Both the position numbers and the translations under genes were made by a program. Below the pieces are notes generated by a model. That model saw only the letters and a program-made list of their open reading frames with translations. It had not been told where the DNA came from and did no database searches. Below, piece by piece: positions 10,741 to 23,157 of a stretch of 64,000 nt of DNA (the first letter of the stretch is position 1; each line of letters opens with the position of its first letter). This DNA comes from Brachypterus glaber (taxonomy: Eukaryota > Arthropoda > Insecta > Coleoptera > Kateretidae). Location: the NCBI GenBank assembly GCA_958510825.1, contig OY294048.1:27865026-27929025 (forward strand). Reading direction: 5' to 3'.

Positions 10741-11967
10741 CTCAGTAGAAATGTTACGTAACACTAAAAAAATAGTAAACTTATTGGATCACCTTTTTAA
10801 CAATCATCCAGACTTAAAAAGACGGCTTTGTTGCAAATTTTATTACACACGGCGTTTTTAACTGGTCACTGGTCTAAACAAAAAAACAATTGGAGATGGA
10901 AAACCATAGCCAATAACCGGTTGCGGAAATTACCTCAGACTGGTTTTCTGTTAAAACACGGAAGCAATAACAAGTTAGAACCGGTTTAAACAGGTTTTCT
11001 GTGAACATATTTACTTGACTAGTACCCTGAAATAATGATTTGTCCCTGGCAGAAATTTTGATGACTAACAAAATAAGTTTTACCCCTCGGATTTGACCAT
11101 TTCCATCAGAAAACCATTTCCATAAAATGTGTTTTCAGCGGTATTTTAAAAATGTTTTCAAATTTACCACTAAACACTTTTACGATTTTAAAGAGTAAGA
11201 ACCCCGCTCTAAATGAAGCCTGGATTAAAGCTTTCAGTTTTTAATTTTCTGAAAAATCAAGTTCTTAATTCCCCCCCCCCCCAAAAAAAAAGTTATTAGG
11301 GGTTAAACTTGTAAAAAAAATTAAAAATCTATAATTAAAAAAAAAAAAAATTACAAATATTTTGTTTTTCATAAAAATATTTTTTTTAATTTTTTTTTAT
11401 ATTTCTTTTAAACAGATTTTTTTTATTTTTTAGTTTTTTTTTATTTTAATGTTAATAACATTATATTTCGTAGAGGTGTAGCCTACATCTTGTAGGTATT
11501 AAGTACATTCATTTTCATACTAAATTTGAAATCTCTAGGTCAAAGCGTTTAAAAGTTATTTCGAAAAACACAAAAAAAAGGTTTTACCCCGATTGGACCA
11601 GCTTACCTCACTTTGATGATTACAAACAATAAACTAGATCTTCTCCTGTACGTAAAATACAATATAAAAAAATCGCTTGTCGATAGCTAATCCTGAAATG
11701 GATATTATAAATGTTCGTATGTCAGTATGTATGTAAGCATATTGACATACGGAAAGACGAAAAAACATTTTTTGCAGATTTCGACTCAAAAACCTCGAGA
11801 GAAGTAAAAAAACGTCATCAAATTTTTTTCTCTGTCATGCCCGAATGGGATACTTTTGCACTATTTTGGTATGCCACATTAATACACCCTGAATATAGGA
11901 TTATCATACCTAAAAATCCATATCCCTATAAAGCATAACTAGCAGCATTTTTTTACTCCAATGTTAG
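10741..11967. other. Non-coding, low-complexity runs
   Basis: Contains a C-run of about 12 next to an A-run near 11271-11290 and long A/T tracts to 11460. No gene is supported. Confidence 0.4.
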
Positions 11968-12655
11968 TTGTTATTTCAGTCAAATAACGAAGAATTCCTG
12001 TGTAAAATTGCTATAAATATACACGGGGTGATATTTTAAAGGATAAGAACACTCCTGTTAGTTTTTTACCGGGTGATTTTGGTAAGGGGTGTCCGCTATT
12101 TTAGGGGAGAGTGCAGTTATCTTGCTAAATATGGATCTTAAAATAAAAAATCATATTTACCAATTTTGGAGGAGAAATTTCCAACAATTTTTAATTGAAT
12201 TATTTTTTTAATATATTAATAATAATCGAATTGTAAACACTTTTTTCGATTTTTCAGCCAAATTATTCATTGGAGGATAAAAAAGGTTATGAGCAAACTT
12301 GTAGCTCTTGAAATTGTCTATAAGTTTCATATATTTTGAAATGTCATAAGTATTTTGGTACGGTTGCAGTGAGCTCTAAAAGAGTTGTGCCGTCTGTAAC
12401 CATACAAAAGTAAGAAGAATCATAATATATAAAACTTATAGAGAATTTCGAGAGCTATATATTGGCTATAACCACTTTAATCCTCCGATTTTGAATATAA
12501 CTCGATTGTTATTAATATAATAAAAAAATTGTTAGAAATTTTCAATTGCGCAAATCACCCGGTGAAAAACTAACAGGTGTGTTTTGTTACCATCCACTAC
12601 TACCCTTTAAATTTACATTAATTATTTATGTTTCCGAGATACAGTCAATTAATTT
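11968..12655. mobile_element. Palindromic element, copy 1 (family of 49 and 55.1 kb)
   Basis: The two arms are inverted: CAGTCAAATAACGA...AACACTCCTGTTAG...CGGGTGATTT on the left and AAATCACCCGGTG...CTAACAGGTGTG...ACTACTACCCTTTA on the right. The centre (about 12270-12480) is also self-complementary, with GAGCAAACTTGTAGCTCTTG facing its complement around TGCCGTCTGTAACC. The same structure recurs at 48.77-49.88 kb, and a single arm lies at 55.0-55.18 kb. No coding capacity is seen, so it is a non-autonomous foldback element. Confidence 0.65.
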
Positions 12656-12941
12656 ATGAAATGCAAGGAAAGCACTTGCACTTGCAGCAAAACGGCTCGT
12701 ACGCCAAGGTTGTGACCCGGTCAGTTTTGTTCAGGAACTATGGTCTACAACATACGATATTTTTAGCGAAATCCGCGGAAATACATGTTCCTAACAAAAT
12801 GATATGAAATTTAAAGTTTTTGCATATTTTTTTCCTGTTTTGGATTTTACATTACATTTATTTAAGAATTGGTTTTTAGTCGTTCTGAGACCTTACTTGA
12901 AGGTAGTTTATATCATATTAGACTGTTGTTTATATTATATA
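12656..12941. other. Spacer, nothing recognised
   Basis: AT-rich sequence between the palindromic element and foldback FB1, with no supported feature. Confidence 0.35.
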
Positions 12942-14523
12942 CACGGTACCCCTCAATATTATTAAGTTACAAAAAAATGTAGACAAAATCTAACAACGAA
13001 TCCTAGTAGAGGAAGGTCTGTACATTAAATAACAACTTTCAGTGAAATCCCAGACTTAGGGCTTTTGGAGAAAAAGCTTAACATCTCTTCAGGAGGAATA
13101 ACGCTTAATAAAATTTACTTTTAGAAATGAGTTTGCTTTAATCTTATATCATTTTTTCGGCAGATTTCGAATTCAATTGTAAAATTTAGCTAACTCTTTG
13201 CCTTTGCTTATAAATTGAATGCTATTTTTGAACAACCACATTAAAAAAGTTTTTTAACCCAACGCTCTTTGGGCAAGCTTAAAATAAAGCTTTACTCTTC
13301 TACTTTAAAATCGTACAACTATAAAGCATAAAATATGTATGTATTGTACTGTCTGACCCTTTATTTAAGCAATATTTTCAGATATTTATGCTTAACTTTG
13401 TAGACTGTGCTATCCGTCAAATTTTGATTATGGTCTCAAATTTAGCAAAATCGTGAAGATTTAATACAGTAGTCCGAAAACCAAAATTCAGTACGGTATT
13501 ATACTTTACTAAAAGTAGAAAAATAATTTTTGCGGTAAAATTTCGTTTAGGCAGACACAAAATACAATTTTTTTTTAGATTATCACCTATTCAAAATAAA
13601 TGGCCTTATTATTAAATGATTGGAAAAAAACAGAGAAAGTGAGTTAAATAAAAGCATGTAACAAGCCTAGGTTTAGTAGAGAAAAAAAATTCAAACGCGG
13701 GCGAAAAAAATGCTCATTTTTAATTTAATATGGACAGTATGATGACAAATCTATAATAAAAATCTATAGATTTCTTTAATTTTACTTTAATTTCTTTATG
13801 ACAACGATCAATATTAACGAAACCTGGAACTATATAGCCTATGTTACTTGCGTGCCATGACAAATCTTTTGAAGCATCGGTCGTTAAAATTGACCCAGTA
13901 GTTTAGGCTGTAGAGGGTGACAAATAAACATGCATGCAAACAAATATAAATATAATTACATTAAACATATAACCCTCCTTTGGAGTTGGGTAAAAATAAC
14001 TAAAAAGTGTGAAATTTAATTATAGATCAAGTTAAAAGTTAAGAAATAATAAATCAGTTACAAATTAAAATTATAAAGCAATATAATTATTTTTAAACAA
14101 TATAAAACTAGGATTTTTGCTCAGTTTAAACATAATGTTTTTTTTTTATAAAATGTTAATAAGAGTTGATAACTTGTTGAGAACCGCTATTTGAAAAAAA
14201 TAAACGACAGTAGTCTACAAAGCCTAAAGAGCCTTAGTTTAAAAAACTATTTTAATATGGTTGTTCTAAAATAGTATTTGTGTTTTTCTAGAAAATACAA
14301 AGAGTTACCTAAATTTTAAAAGTGGATTCAAATTCGCCGGCAAAAATTATATAAGATTAAAGCAAACTCATTTCTAAAAGTAAATGGTATTAATCGTGAT
14401 TCCTTCTGAAGAGATGATTTTACTGAGAGTTGTTATTTAATGTCCAGACCTTCCACTACTAGGATCCGTTGTTAGAATTTTTCTACATTTTTTTCTAAGT
14501 TAAGAATATTGAAGGGTACCGTG
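12942..14523. mobile_element. Foldback element FB1
   Basis: The ends are CACGGTACCCCTCAATATT and, inverted, AATATTGAAGGGTACCGTG. The arms of about 330-480 bp share in order AACAACGRATCCTAGTAG, ACATTAAATAACAACTTTCAG, CTCTTCAGGAGGAAT, ATTTAGCTAACTC and others. It is closely related to FB2 and more distantly to FB3. I see no clear duplication at this copy (flanks TATA and CATG). No transposase frame is present. The CAC...GTG termini together with the 4-bp duplications at FB2 and FB3 point to a cut-and-paste DNA transposon family with long terminal inverted repeats. Confidence 0.7.
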
Positions 14524-14628
14524 CATGTTTGTTTAAACTCGTACTATTCTACTTGATTAAGCATCCCCTAAGTACATGACTTGTGTGGGTTAGTTATTAT
14601 TAGTTATTAATTAACTGAAAAAATCATT

Positions 14629-14709
14629 CGGCGCGAGTGAGAAACGAACTCACGCTGGGCGGCGTGTCAAGTATTTGAATGCCCTAACCCGCTGGACTAT
14701 ATCACCCAT
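14629..14709 (-). repeat. tRNA-like sequence: SINE head or tRNA pseudogene
   Basis: On the minus strand the sequence has a perfect T-arm (GTGAG-TTCGTTT-CTCAC, 14637-14653). It also has a D-arm with A-box-like TAGTCCAGCGGGTTAGG, and an acceptor stem pairing at about 5 of 7 positions. The anticodon arm does not fold properly and the spacer before the T-arm is too long, so it is unlikely to be a working tRNA. A tRNA-derived SINE head or a tRNA pseudogene fits best. It lies about 105 bp from the right end of FB1. Confidence 0.45.
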
Positions 14710-15669
14710 CATTGTAATTATTTTCCATGTGATCTGAAACAAAAAAAATACATTTGGGCTTAATTCTAATCTGTAACCAATTTTAAACTTATAAAGCTTA
14801 TAGGCTTTAATTTTAAAGGGATGTAGCTAAAGGCAATAAAGGTTAGTCGCCATTTAATTAGCCAACTATTAAATTTGAAGAAAGGAACCGACAATTTTGT
14901 AGGCGCAGTTATTAAATAAGAATATAGTGTTTTTATAATAGGTTGTCTACATTGTCTACATATGTTCAATATCCCAAAGCGTTTCTCAATTTATTATTCT
15001 TTTAACAAGTTTCCAAATTGGTTTAAACAGTTTATTTCTAGGGAAGTCGTAAATTTATAAATACGTTGGCAAATAAAACGTACACTGATAGAACACTATC
15101 GTAACCAATATAGTAATTAGGTTATAGAATACAATAAAAAGTTGTATATGCGCCAAACCACTATATATTGCATAGAATACAACAACAAACAAGTAAACGC
15201 GTTCGGTATTTACAAACAAGTGCATTTGTTCGATTTACAACAAATTGTACGCATATTATTTAAAATTCACATATTACATATATGTGCACATAAAAACAAC
15301 ATAACACATGTAATAACATGTACATTAGGGTGGCCGCGAAAATTCAAGTTGAATATACGAATGCTACCAATACGAATTTTTTTGGCCTTTAGGGTAATAT
15401 GAATTATCCAAAATTTAAAGTCGATCGAAAAACGTTAAGACATCGCACAGTGGTCCCAAAGATTTTAAAGTTTACACTTATAAGTCAGGATGTTTTGAAA
15501 TGTTAAACTGTTATGACCCAAAATGGTTGCCCAATAAGTGACTATTATTCACTAGAACCTTAAACTTCAAAAATTACATAATTTTAGTAGCTTTTTTCAT
15601 TTATTTTCCAACCTCGTGTCTAGAAGGTGTAAAAATGTTAACGGGCCCTAGTCTGAAATCGAAGCCCTA
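14710..15669. other. Non-coding, nothing recognised
   Basis: AT-rich; a few ACATGT/TGCACA-type short inverted motifs near 15280-15325, no gene. Confidence 0.4.
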
Positions 15670-16027
15670 TACATGTATATTATATAAGATGTCCAGTAAA
15701 TGTCATTAATTTTAAGGGGTATGAAAGAAAGTTCCAATAAACATATGTCTAAAAATGCGTCTCAAGGGAGCTAAAAAAAACTCACCTTCAAATTTAAACT
15801 TATTGGTAATTAATTTTTCGTCCTCGATCCGTGAAATTTCACCTTCAAATGAATTTTTCTCGCTTAATCCTACTGTATTAAGACAAGAGTACCTTTTCTA
15901 TGTATTTTGACCTGAGGAATAATATTCCAAAAATAAAATTACCAAAAAGTTACACAGAAAAAAGTTTGGGACAAAAAACTAATAAGGCCCCCCAGTTTCG
16001 CACATGTTTAAAATAAGTACTTGAAGA

Positions 16028-18498
16028 CACGGTACCCCTCAATATTATTAAGTTAAAAAAAAATGTGCCCAAAATCTAACAACGGATCCTAGTAGTGGAA
16101 GGTCCGGACATTAAATAACCACTTTCAGTAAAATCCCAACCCATTGAAAAATTTAGCTAACTCTTTTCGTTTTCTAGAAAAACGCAATTACTTCTGCATT
16201 TAATGCCATTTTAGAACAACCATATTAAAATAGTTTTTTAACCTAACGCTCTTTTGGCGAGCCTAAAATTCAGCTTTACGCTTCTTCTTTAAAATCGTAA
16301 AAGTTCAAAGCATAATATGTGTATATATTGCACTTTCAGACCCTTTAATTAAACCATAGTTTCAGATATTTATGCTTAACTTAGTAGACTGTGCTATCCG
16401 TTAAATTTTGATTATAATGTCAAATTTAGCAGAATCGTGGAGATTAAATGCAGCGGTCCCAAAACCAAAATTTAATACATTATACTTTACTAAAAGTACA
16501 AAAATACTTTTTGTGGTAAATTTTCGTTTAGTCAGACTTAAACAGATATTTTTTTTCTAGATAATCAATAAAAAATAAATGGGTTTATCCCAGGTAGCAA
16601 GGGATGTTATATTACAAGAAATTAACATCACTTTTGGGTGTATTTTTAAACTAAATCATAACATCACATAATATTGAAAAATAACATGTATTTAACATCA
16701 CATTTGCAACGTAACACGTGTGACGTGACAACCATGTTATTAAATAACAAATAATTAGCAACGCTGTGAATATATCGCATGTCACATATTAACGTGGCTT
16801 TCACGTGAACGTCATGTTATTTTGCTTTTCACCGACGTTCGAAGCAAAAAAATCGATATAAGATGATGTTGATAGAGTAAATTATTATAAGGAAATTGTA
16901 TACACATTATACGATTTCCAATGGATAGGGGGCTGCCGGGCTTCTCAAGACCACGGACACGGATTAAAGGATATATTCTCCGCTTAATCTGCAATTTCGT
17001 ATTTAGAATCTATCTGTTTCAATCTGTGATTGTGTCAATTACTGATTGATTTTAAATCCGATTTTTTTATAGTGTTATAGCGTTTTTAATGGTTTTAATT
17101 TAGAAAAAGCTAATATCCTAAAATATTATTTAAATATTAAAGTACCAGTAACGGCATCCATAAGATATTAGATATAACAGGAATGTGGATTGATGATGTC
17201 ACAAACACGTTATTTTCGGGATGTCATTGTGTGATGTTATTAGGGGCGGACTTAGGACATCCCCACCATGCTACATTCTTGTTAAATGAGACTACAATCT
17301 TAACATCACATGTCACATATTAACGTGACTTTCACGGGAATTTCATGTTATTTTGCTACCTGGGATTATTATATGATTGGGTGAACGGTTTGATCCTGGG
17401 TTATAACAGATAAACATTATTCTGTAAATGGTCTTAATCATCTTGGGAAACCTAAAAATGAAAATACCCGTCGTTTTTATGATTTTGGTTTTTTACACGA
17501 TCTCAAATAACGCTTCTCCTTCTATAATATACTTTATTTTTAAACGAATAATAATTTTGGTCTATTAGCGTACAGAGATGTCACGTGGTACTGATGAGCG
17601 CCATCAATACGAAACTGCAGCCTACCAATCTTGCATTGAACATAATTATAAATAAGTTGGTTAAGACTTGACGTACTCTGCCATTTAGTTAGGTATTACT
17701 GTTTTCAGTACATTTAAAAATTAAAAAGCTAATATAAAATATTACAAATATATAAAAAACATAGCCCTCAGTTCACCTTGCCATAGTTCAGTAAAAATAA
17801 TTAAAATCAAATACAAATTGTTTTGAAATTTAATTATAGATCATAAAATAAAAAAACACTTAGAAATTAAAATTATAAAGCAACATAATTATTTTTAAAC
17901 AATGTAAAAATGGCATTTTTACTTAGTTTAAACATAACGTTTTTTTATAAAACCTTAATAAGAACTGATAACTTATTGAGGACCGCTGTCAGAAAAAATA
18001 ACATTTCTAATAACACTAGTCTACACATTTAGGCTTAAGCATCTCTAAATATCTTTTTATAAATGGGTCAGCAGGTACAAAACATAAATATATTATGTTT
18101 TATAATTTAACAATTTTAAAGTATAAGAATAAAGCTTTATTCTTAGCTTGCTAAAAAACCGTTAGACTAAAAGACTGTTTTAATATGGTTGTTCTAAAAT
18201 AGCATTAAATGCTTAAGTAATTGCGTTTTTATAGAAAATGCAAATAGTTAGCAAAATTTTACAAGTGGATTCGAATTCTGCAGCAAAAATTATATAAGAT
18301 TAAAGCAAACTCATTTCTAAAAATAAATGGTACGAAGCGTGAATCCTCCTGAAGAGATGTTAAGCCTTTCTCCAAAAGCGCTACGGTTGGGATTTTACTG
18401 AAAGTGGTTATTTAATGTTCAGACCTTCCACTACTAGGATCCGATGTTAGATTTTGGGCACATTTTTTTGTAACTTAATAATATTGAGGGGTACCGTG
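16028..18498. mobile_element. Foldback element FB2 with AAGA target duplication
   Basis: Begins CACGGTACCCCTCAATATT and ends with its complement GGTACCGTG, flanked on both sides by AAGA (16024-16027, 18499-18502). The arms of about 375-510 bp match those of FB1 over long stretches; the left arm lacks the block around CTCTTCAGGAGG that the right arm keeps. The middle is interrupted by another TIR element at about 16590-17366. No coding frame is seen. Confidence 0.75.
16590..17366. mobile_element. TIR element with CCCAGGTAGCAA ends inside FB2
   Basis: The left end CCCAGGTAGCAA and right end TTGCTACCTGGG are inverted repeats. Adjacent sequence is partly inverted as well (ATGTCACATATTAACGTG near 16778 and again near 17305, AACATGAAATTC-like ends). 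In FB1 the corresponding place is continuous (ATAAATGGCCTTATTATTAAATGATTGG), so this is a separate insertion. Its target duplication cannot be fixed because the site is AT-rich. A short frame on the minus strand near 16812-16994 shows no domain. Confidence 0.6.
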
Positions 18499-18757
18499 AA
18501 GACAGCATACAAAGATGGGCCTTATTAAGGCTATTTTACATTCAATACCTCGTTGCTGTATCTCGTTGCTGTACCTCAAAGCGTTCCTGAGTTAATAAAT
18601 AAAAATCGATTTTTTTAGCCACTTTCAAAGGGGTTTAACTTCCTTACGACGCATTTTTAGTCATATGTTTTTAGGATTTTTTTTTCATATTTTCCTATGT
18701 AGAATCACCCCTTAAAATTAATTACATAATTTACTGGACATCCTGTATATGAAAATT

Positions 18758-20619
18758 TTTAGCCGAATCGGAAAAAGTTAGGAGGTCGCGCAAGAGCCAT
18801 ACATGTTTTAAAATAAAAGATTTTAAGTCTTTTTTACTTTAAAATTATATATAGCAGTAATATTATAAATATGATTATATTTTCTTGCTCTGATGCAAAA
18901 AGTCTTACTTCTTACCAGCCTTTATTTAACTTCAATTGTTTGTTAATTTGTTACTTTGTTAGTCTGTAGTTCGTAAAACGAAACCTAAATTACAAAAAAA
19001 AAATGTTTTTTAAAAAATATATTTTTTCCCATATACCCCAACCCGATTTTTACCAAAATCAGTCCTAGCCTAGAACTTTGGTAACCAACCTAAGGGCCAA
19101 ATTTGAAGTCTTTAGCCAGAAGCGTTCTTGAGTTATCGTGGTCACAAATTTCCGGACACACGGACTGACAGTTCGACCGACCGATAGATAGAAATGTTTT
19201 TTTCTGTTATTTTTTGGATATAAAACGTCCAGAAACGTAAAAAAAAACTATAAAAATTTTTCAATTTTTTTTACTGCCGCAAGAGTTTCTTTGAAGAAAG
19301 TAAAATAGGTATTTTATTAATATAAAAAGGAGGGTATAGTATTTTGGGCTAAATCGCCTGCAACGATAAGATTTTACATACCTATAGATACATAAAAAAA
19401 ATTACGTAGCCACAATTTCAGCCCTTTTCAGGCCCCGGAACATAGCTTAATTAATTATTTTAATTACGAATTTCACCATAGGTTAATTCAGAATTGGGCA
19501 ACACTTCACCTAACGAAACTTCAAGTGTCAAGTGTCATGTCGACAAAATAAAAATAACTTTGCACATTGATTACCATAGAAAAAGGAATAAATTGATAAG
19601 TTGATTACTACAGTGGGGCGAAAGGAAAGGGTGCTGTATTGTGTTCACTGCCTTTGACTATAAAATTAAAATATTTTGTTTTGTTTTATTCGTTTTTATA
19701 AATTTAAAATGCTGTAACTCAATGTGTAATTAGGCTGGACTTATGTGTCTATTTTCTTAAGTTTCAGTACGATTATGGAGTTATTTTTACTATAATAACA
19801 TTGTAACCAAACCAGCAGATTCAACGATAACACAAAGCATGCAGTTCCATGGGACAGTGTGGCCTGTCAGACAAGTAATTTAATGTGGCTTTCAACTTGT
19901 TAAATAAGTTTATTTCCATGATTTAAAACTGGGTTACGAAAAAGTTACACATAGACTGAACTTAAATATATTTAATTAATATTTTACAGTGTTTTTATTA
20001 TACATTTTACTTAAATGTTATTATGTTGGTTTTTCGATAAACAAAAATATTACTTTTTTTCAATATGATAAGAAGTCACATTTAGCCCAAGAATAATGCG
20101 TTGTTGTCGGGTTTACGATAACAAATAATTCCTATCAAGTTTTTATTTTTTTTTTCATTTTGTTCTTTATTAACAAATAAACTTGGTGCACAGTTTTTTG
20201 TCATTTCTTTTCATTATTTTGCACTTAATTAAACAAAACTAATTTTTCTCATTTAACCCAAAACTCACATTTAAATCGAATCCTTCTTTCGGGAAAACAA
20301 TAGCATATTATACTAACGGTGAATACACTACGGAATGTGAAGCATTAAAAGTCTTCAAAGCTTGTTATTATCAGAGTATAGGGATATCTTACTTAATTCT
20401 AGTTATAAACTTACGAAAAATGCTTTAAATTTTTTAACGATCGTTTTGATTTCAACCAATATCTTTAACCTATGCTTAACTTTGTGATCTAGAATAGCTT
20501 AGTCATCATGCAATCTTTATTAAATGATACCCTGAAATCATGTATCTCTACAGGATACTACATTAATAAAAGAACTAAAAACTGCTGCCAACAAAACAAT
20601 TAAAAAAAAATAGATAACA
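18758..20619. other. Non-coding; one dispersed module at 19050-19310
   Basis: Bases 19050-19310 carry a module also seen at 21.0, 43.0 and 51.3 kb (landmarks GTTCTTGAGTTATCGTG, TTCCGGACACAC, a CGACCGACC run and AAAACGTC-AAACG). The rest of the stretch is AT-rich with no supported gene. Confidence 0.45.
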
Positions 20620-21290
20620 CAGGGTGTTTTATAAATAGGGGTACGAAATTAAAGAAAATGAAAATAAATCTCATAAAGGTTGATCCGGAAATGCGCCCTA
20701 AAGGAGCTACGCCTCTACTAAGGGTCCGCCTAAAATAGGGTTTTTATTGAATATATCTGGAGTCATATGAACTACAGCAACCCAATTTGTCACATATTCT
20801 AAACTTGATAAAGGCAATCTTCATATGTATTTGTTATTTAAGATCACCACCCAGCAGGATGGGTCAGGCGATCAGATTTTTTGGCAGAAAGTCTGATTTT
20901 TGTCAAATAAACATAAAAATTGGTATTTGGGGGTTTACAACACCTCTAAAATTGAATCCAATGTTAAAAACCCCTTATACCATTTTTTTGTGAAAATATA
21001 TTGTATTTTATCCCCCCTGCTCCGCCCAAATTTTTACAAAAAACAATCGCGAGCGAGAACTTTTGGTAACATAACTGTATGCGAAATTTCAAGTCTGTAG
21101 ATTAGAGCGTTCTTAAGTTATCGTGCTTACAAAATTTTCCGGACACACCCACCGACCGACCAGCCAAACCATCGACCAATAATTTTTTTTGCTCAAAATT
21201 GATTTTAATCGGCATAAAACGTCATAAAACGCAAAAATAAGAAAAAAAAATTTAATTTTTTTGCACGAATACAAAGCTTTCCAAAAATTA
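20620..21290. repeat. Dispersed repeats incl. copy of the (GACC)-module
   Basis: Starts with ACAGGGTGTTTTATAAATAGGGG, an end motif resembling TACAGGRTGTC at other elements here. From about 21000 to 21250 it matches the module at 51.3-51.6 kb closely (AAACAATCGCGAGCGAGAACTT, TTAAGTTATCGTGCTTACAA, ATAAAACGTCATAAAACGC). No frame of note. Confidence 0.5.
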
Positions 21291-21536
21291 AAAAAAAATT
21301 AAATGGGAAAGCAATAAACAGAACATACAGGGGGTGTCATTATAAAAAGTTAAATTGCCGTAGTTTCCAGCGAAACCAGAAGTGCAAAAAAATAATTTTT
21401 TACTCCAATTTGTAGCCCTTGTTAAGAAATATAAGCTACAAAAAAATAGCTTTGATCGAATTAAAAACAATTCCATGGACTAAAACTCACCCGACATGTA
21501 TACTTTTTAATGTTTTAATAGTAATAGTAATAAGTA

Positions 21537-21806
21537 ATACACTGAGAATTGGTTATCGTAGGAAATACTAAACGTTTTCGCCTATTTGGAAACCCAGGTA
21601 ACATTTGTTATTAATTACTAGTTGTTACAGTAACACATAACAGAACAACGTTATTTTTTACTGTAACAACTTGTAATTAATAACAAATACCATAACAACG
21701 TTATTTTTACTGTAACAACTTGTAATTAATAACAAATGTTGCCTGGGGATCCAAATATGCAAAAACGTTTAGTATTTACCACGGAAACGAATTCTCAGTG
21801 TAGTTA
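21537..21806. repeat. Nested hairpin: ACACTGAGAATT arms around CCCAGGTAACA ends
   Basis: The outer arms (ACACTGAGAATTGG...AAATACTAAACGTTTT, 21537-21590) return inverted at 21752-21806. Inside them the ends CCCAGGTAACATTTG and inverted CAAATGTTGCCTGGGG enclose two direct copies of CAACGTTATTTTTACTGTAA. The inner ends resemble those of the 16590-17366 element (CCCAGGTARCA), which suggests one family nested in a MITE or sharing one fold. Confidence 0.6.
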
Positions 21807-23157
21807 TTTCCTAAAAAATAGGTACTTGTTCTCCTCTCTATATTTTTTTTATAAATCCTTATAAAAATAAAACAGGTTCTATTCCTCTTTAAACTTGTTT
21901 TATAATCTAAAGTTTTATTTTTATTTAAATTAATAGTATCTTTTTTGTTTTTTTTCTTAATGATCCGATTTTGAAAATTTTATATAAGATAAGTGCAGGT
22001 ATTATGCCCATGCTAACTTATAATTGCTGATAAAAATTAAAGGAGGTAACTTCAAAACAAAATAATACTTATAGAGCCCATATTACTTATTTATGCTTAA
22101 GTTATTAAAGAAAAACATGAAAAAAGTTTTAAAAATTAAAAAATTATAGGCCATTTAAAAAAATGTTTCAATTGGCCATATTGGTAATATGGCCACATAT
22201 AAAATAAATCATATTTTTCTATATATTATCAAGTTGAGTATTTATATATGCTTTTTTTATATATATTCATTATATAAAATAAAAAAAAATGAAAAGTTAA
22301 ATAAAAACTATACACTTCATAAAATATAAAAAAAAACAATTAATGACTTTAGGTAAAGTTAAACATACTTGATAAATATTTTATACTAGCTATTTTTTTT
22401 AATTATTCACAATCTGAATAAAATGGTCCTTTGTAATTTTTTGTTAGTCTAACACAATATTTATGTAAATAAACGTAATATCTATCACCGAGCCTCATAG
22501 CTTTCTGCAGGAATCATGCTTATTGCCATGGCCATATTACTCTGCATTGTAATGTAGAAGATTTCCTAAATTTTTGTTAAAGTTACGTTTACTGACTGAA
22601 ATTCTATATAGACCAACTGTTAAATAGAACGTTTTGCTATAATAAAATATAAATAAAATTTAAAGTACTTACCGTAATCAAATGTTATGAATTTTCAAAA
22701 TATTAAAAATTTTATATAATCGTTTACCAACGAAAAGAAAATCACTTAAATCGTTGTAGAATTAAAACCATTAATAGTCACGCGATCTAGCGCTTGCCCT
22801 ATGAATCTTGTTAGAAACACTAACTTAAAATATTGTAATCAAAATTTGTTCATTCTCACTTTTTAAAATATGGCAAATTGGCCCTAATAAATACATGGCC
22901 ATAATACCTGCAACCACCTTACTTAAGAAATTCACTGCATGACTGCGAAGAGATGGGATAATAAATCTGTGTGGGAACTAATATTTATGTTAATAAATTT
23001 AGAAACTATTTCATTTTTTATATTTTCTTAATTGTACGTTTTGCAGAATGTCAATTTGCATATCTTTTATAACCGTTACTTAAACTATTATACGTATTTA
23101 TTTGGACTTTTTGGGTATCGTTTTATTTTTAAGTTTAAATATATAGTTATCTGGATT
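21807..23157. other. Non-coding, nothing recognised
   Basis: Very AT-rich sequence with no supported gene or clear repeat ends. Confidence 0.4.

Larger units (their letters stand above)
15670..18757 (-). mobile_element. Repeat element of the 31.3-kb family, split by FB2
   Basis: Segments 15670-16027 and 18503-18757 are the two halves of one element. Joining them across FB2 recreates, on the opposite strand, the continuous sequence present at 31.25-31.65 kb (landmarks TTTAAATAAGTAC, AAGATGGGCCTTATTAA and CTAATAAGGCCCCCC). Its own ends (GATGTCCAGTAAAT...TTAATTTTAAGGGGT) are inverted relative to each other over about 120 bp, so it is itself a TIR element. The 31.3-kb copy acts as the empty site and shows that FB2 brought in a 4-bp AAGA duplication. 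Confidence 0.7.

Noticed and set aside
15142..15402. 86-codon frame with a plausible start
   Set aside because: Codon use follows the AT-rich background and no motif is seen.
15670..18757. Reading the outer 15.67-16.03 / 18.50-18.76 kb arms as part of FB2
   Set aside because: The continuous copy at 31.3 kb and the AAGA duplication show that they are the target element, not FB2.
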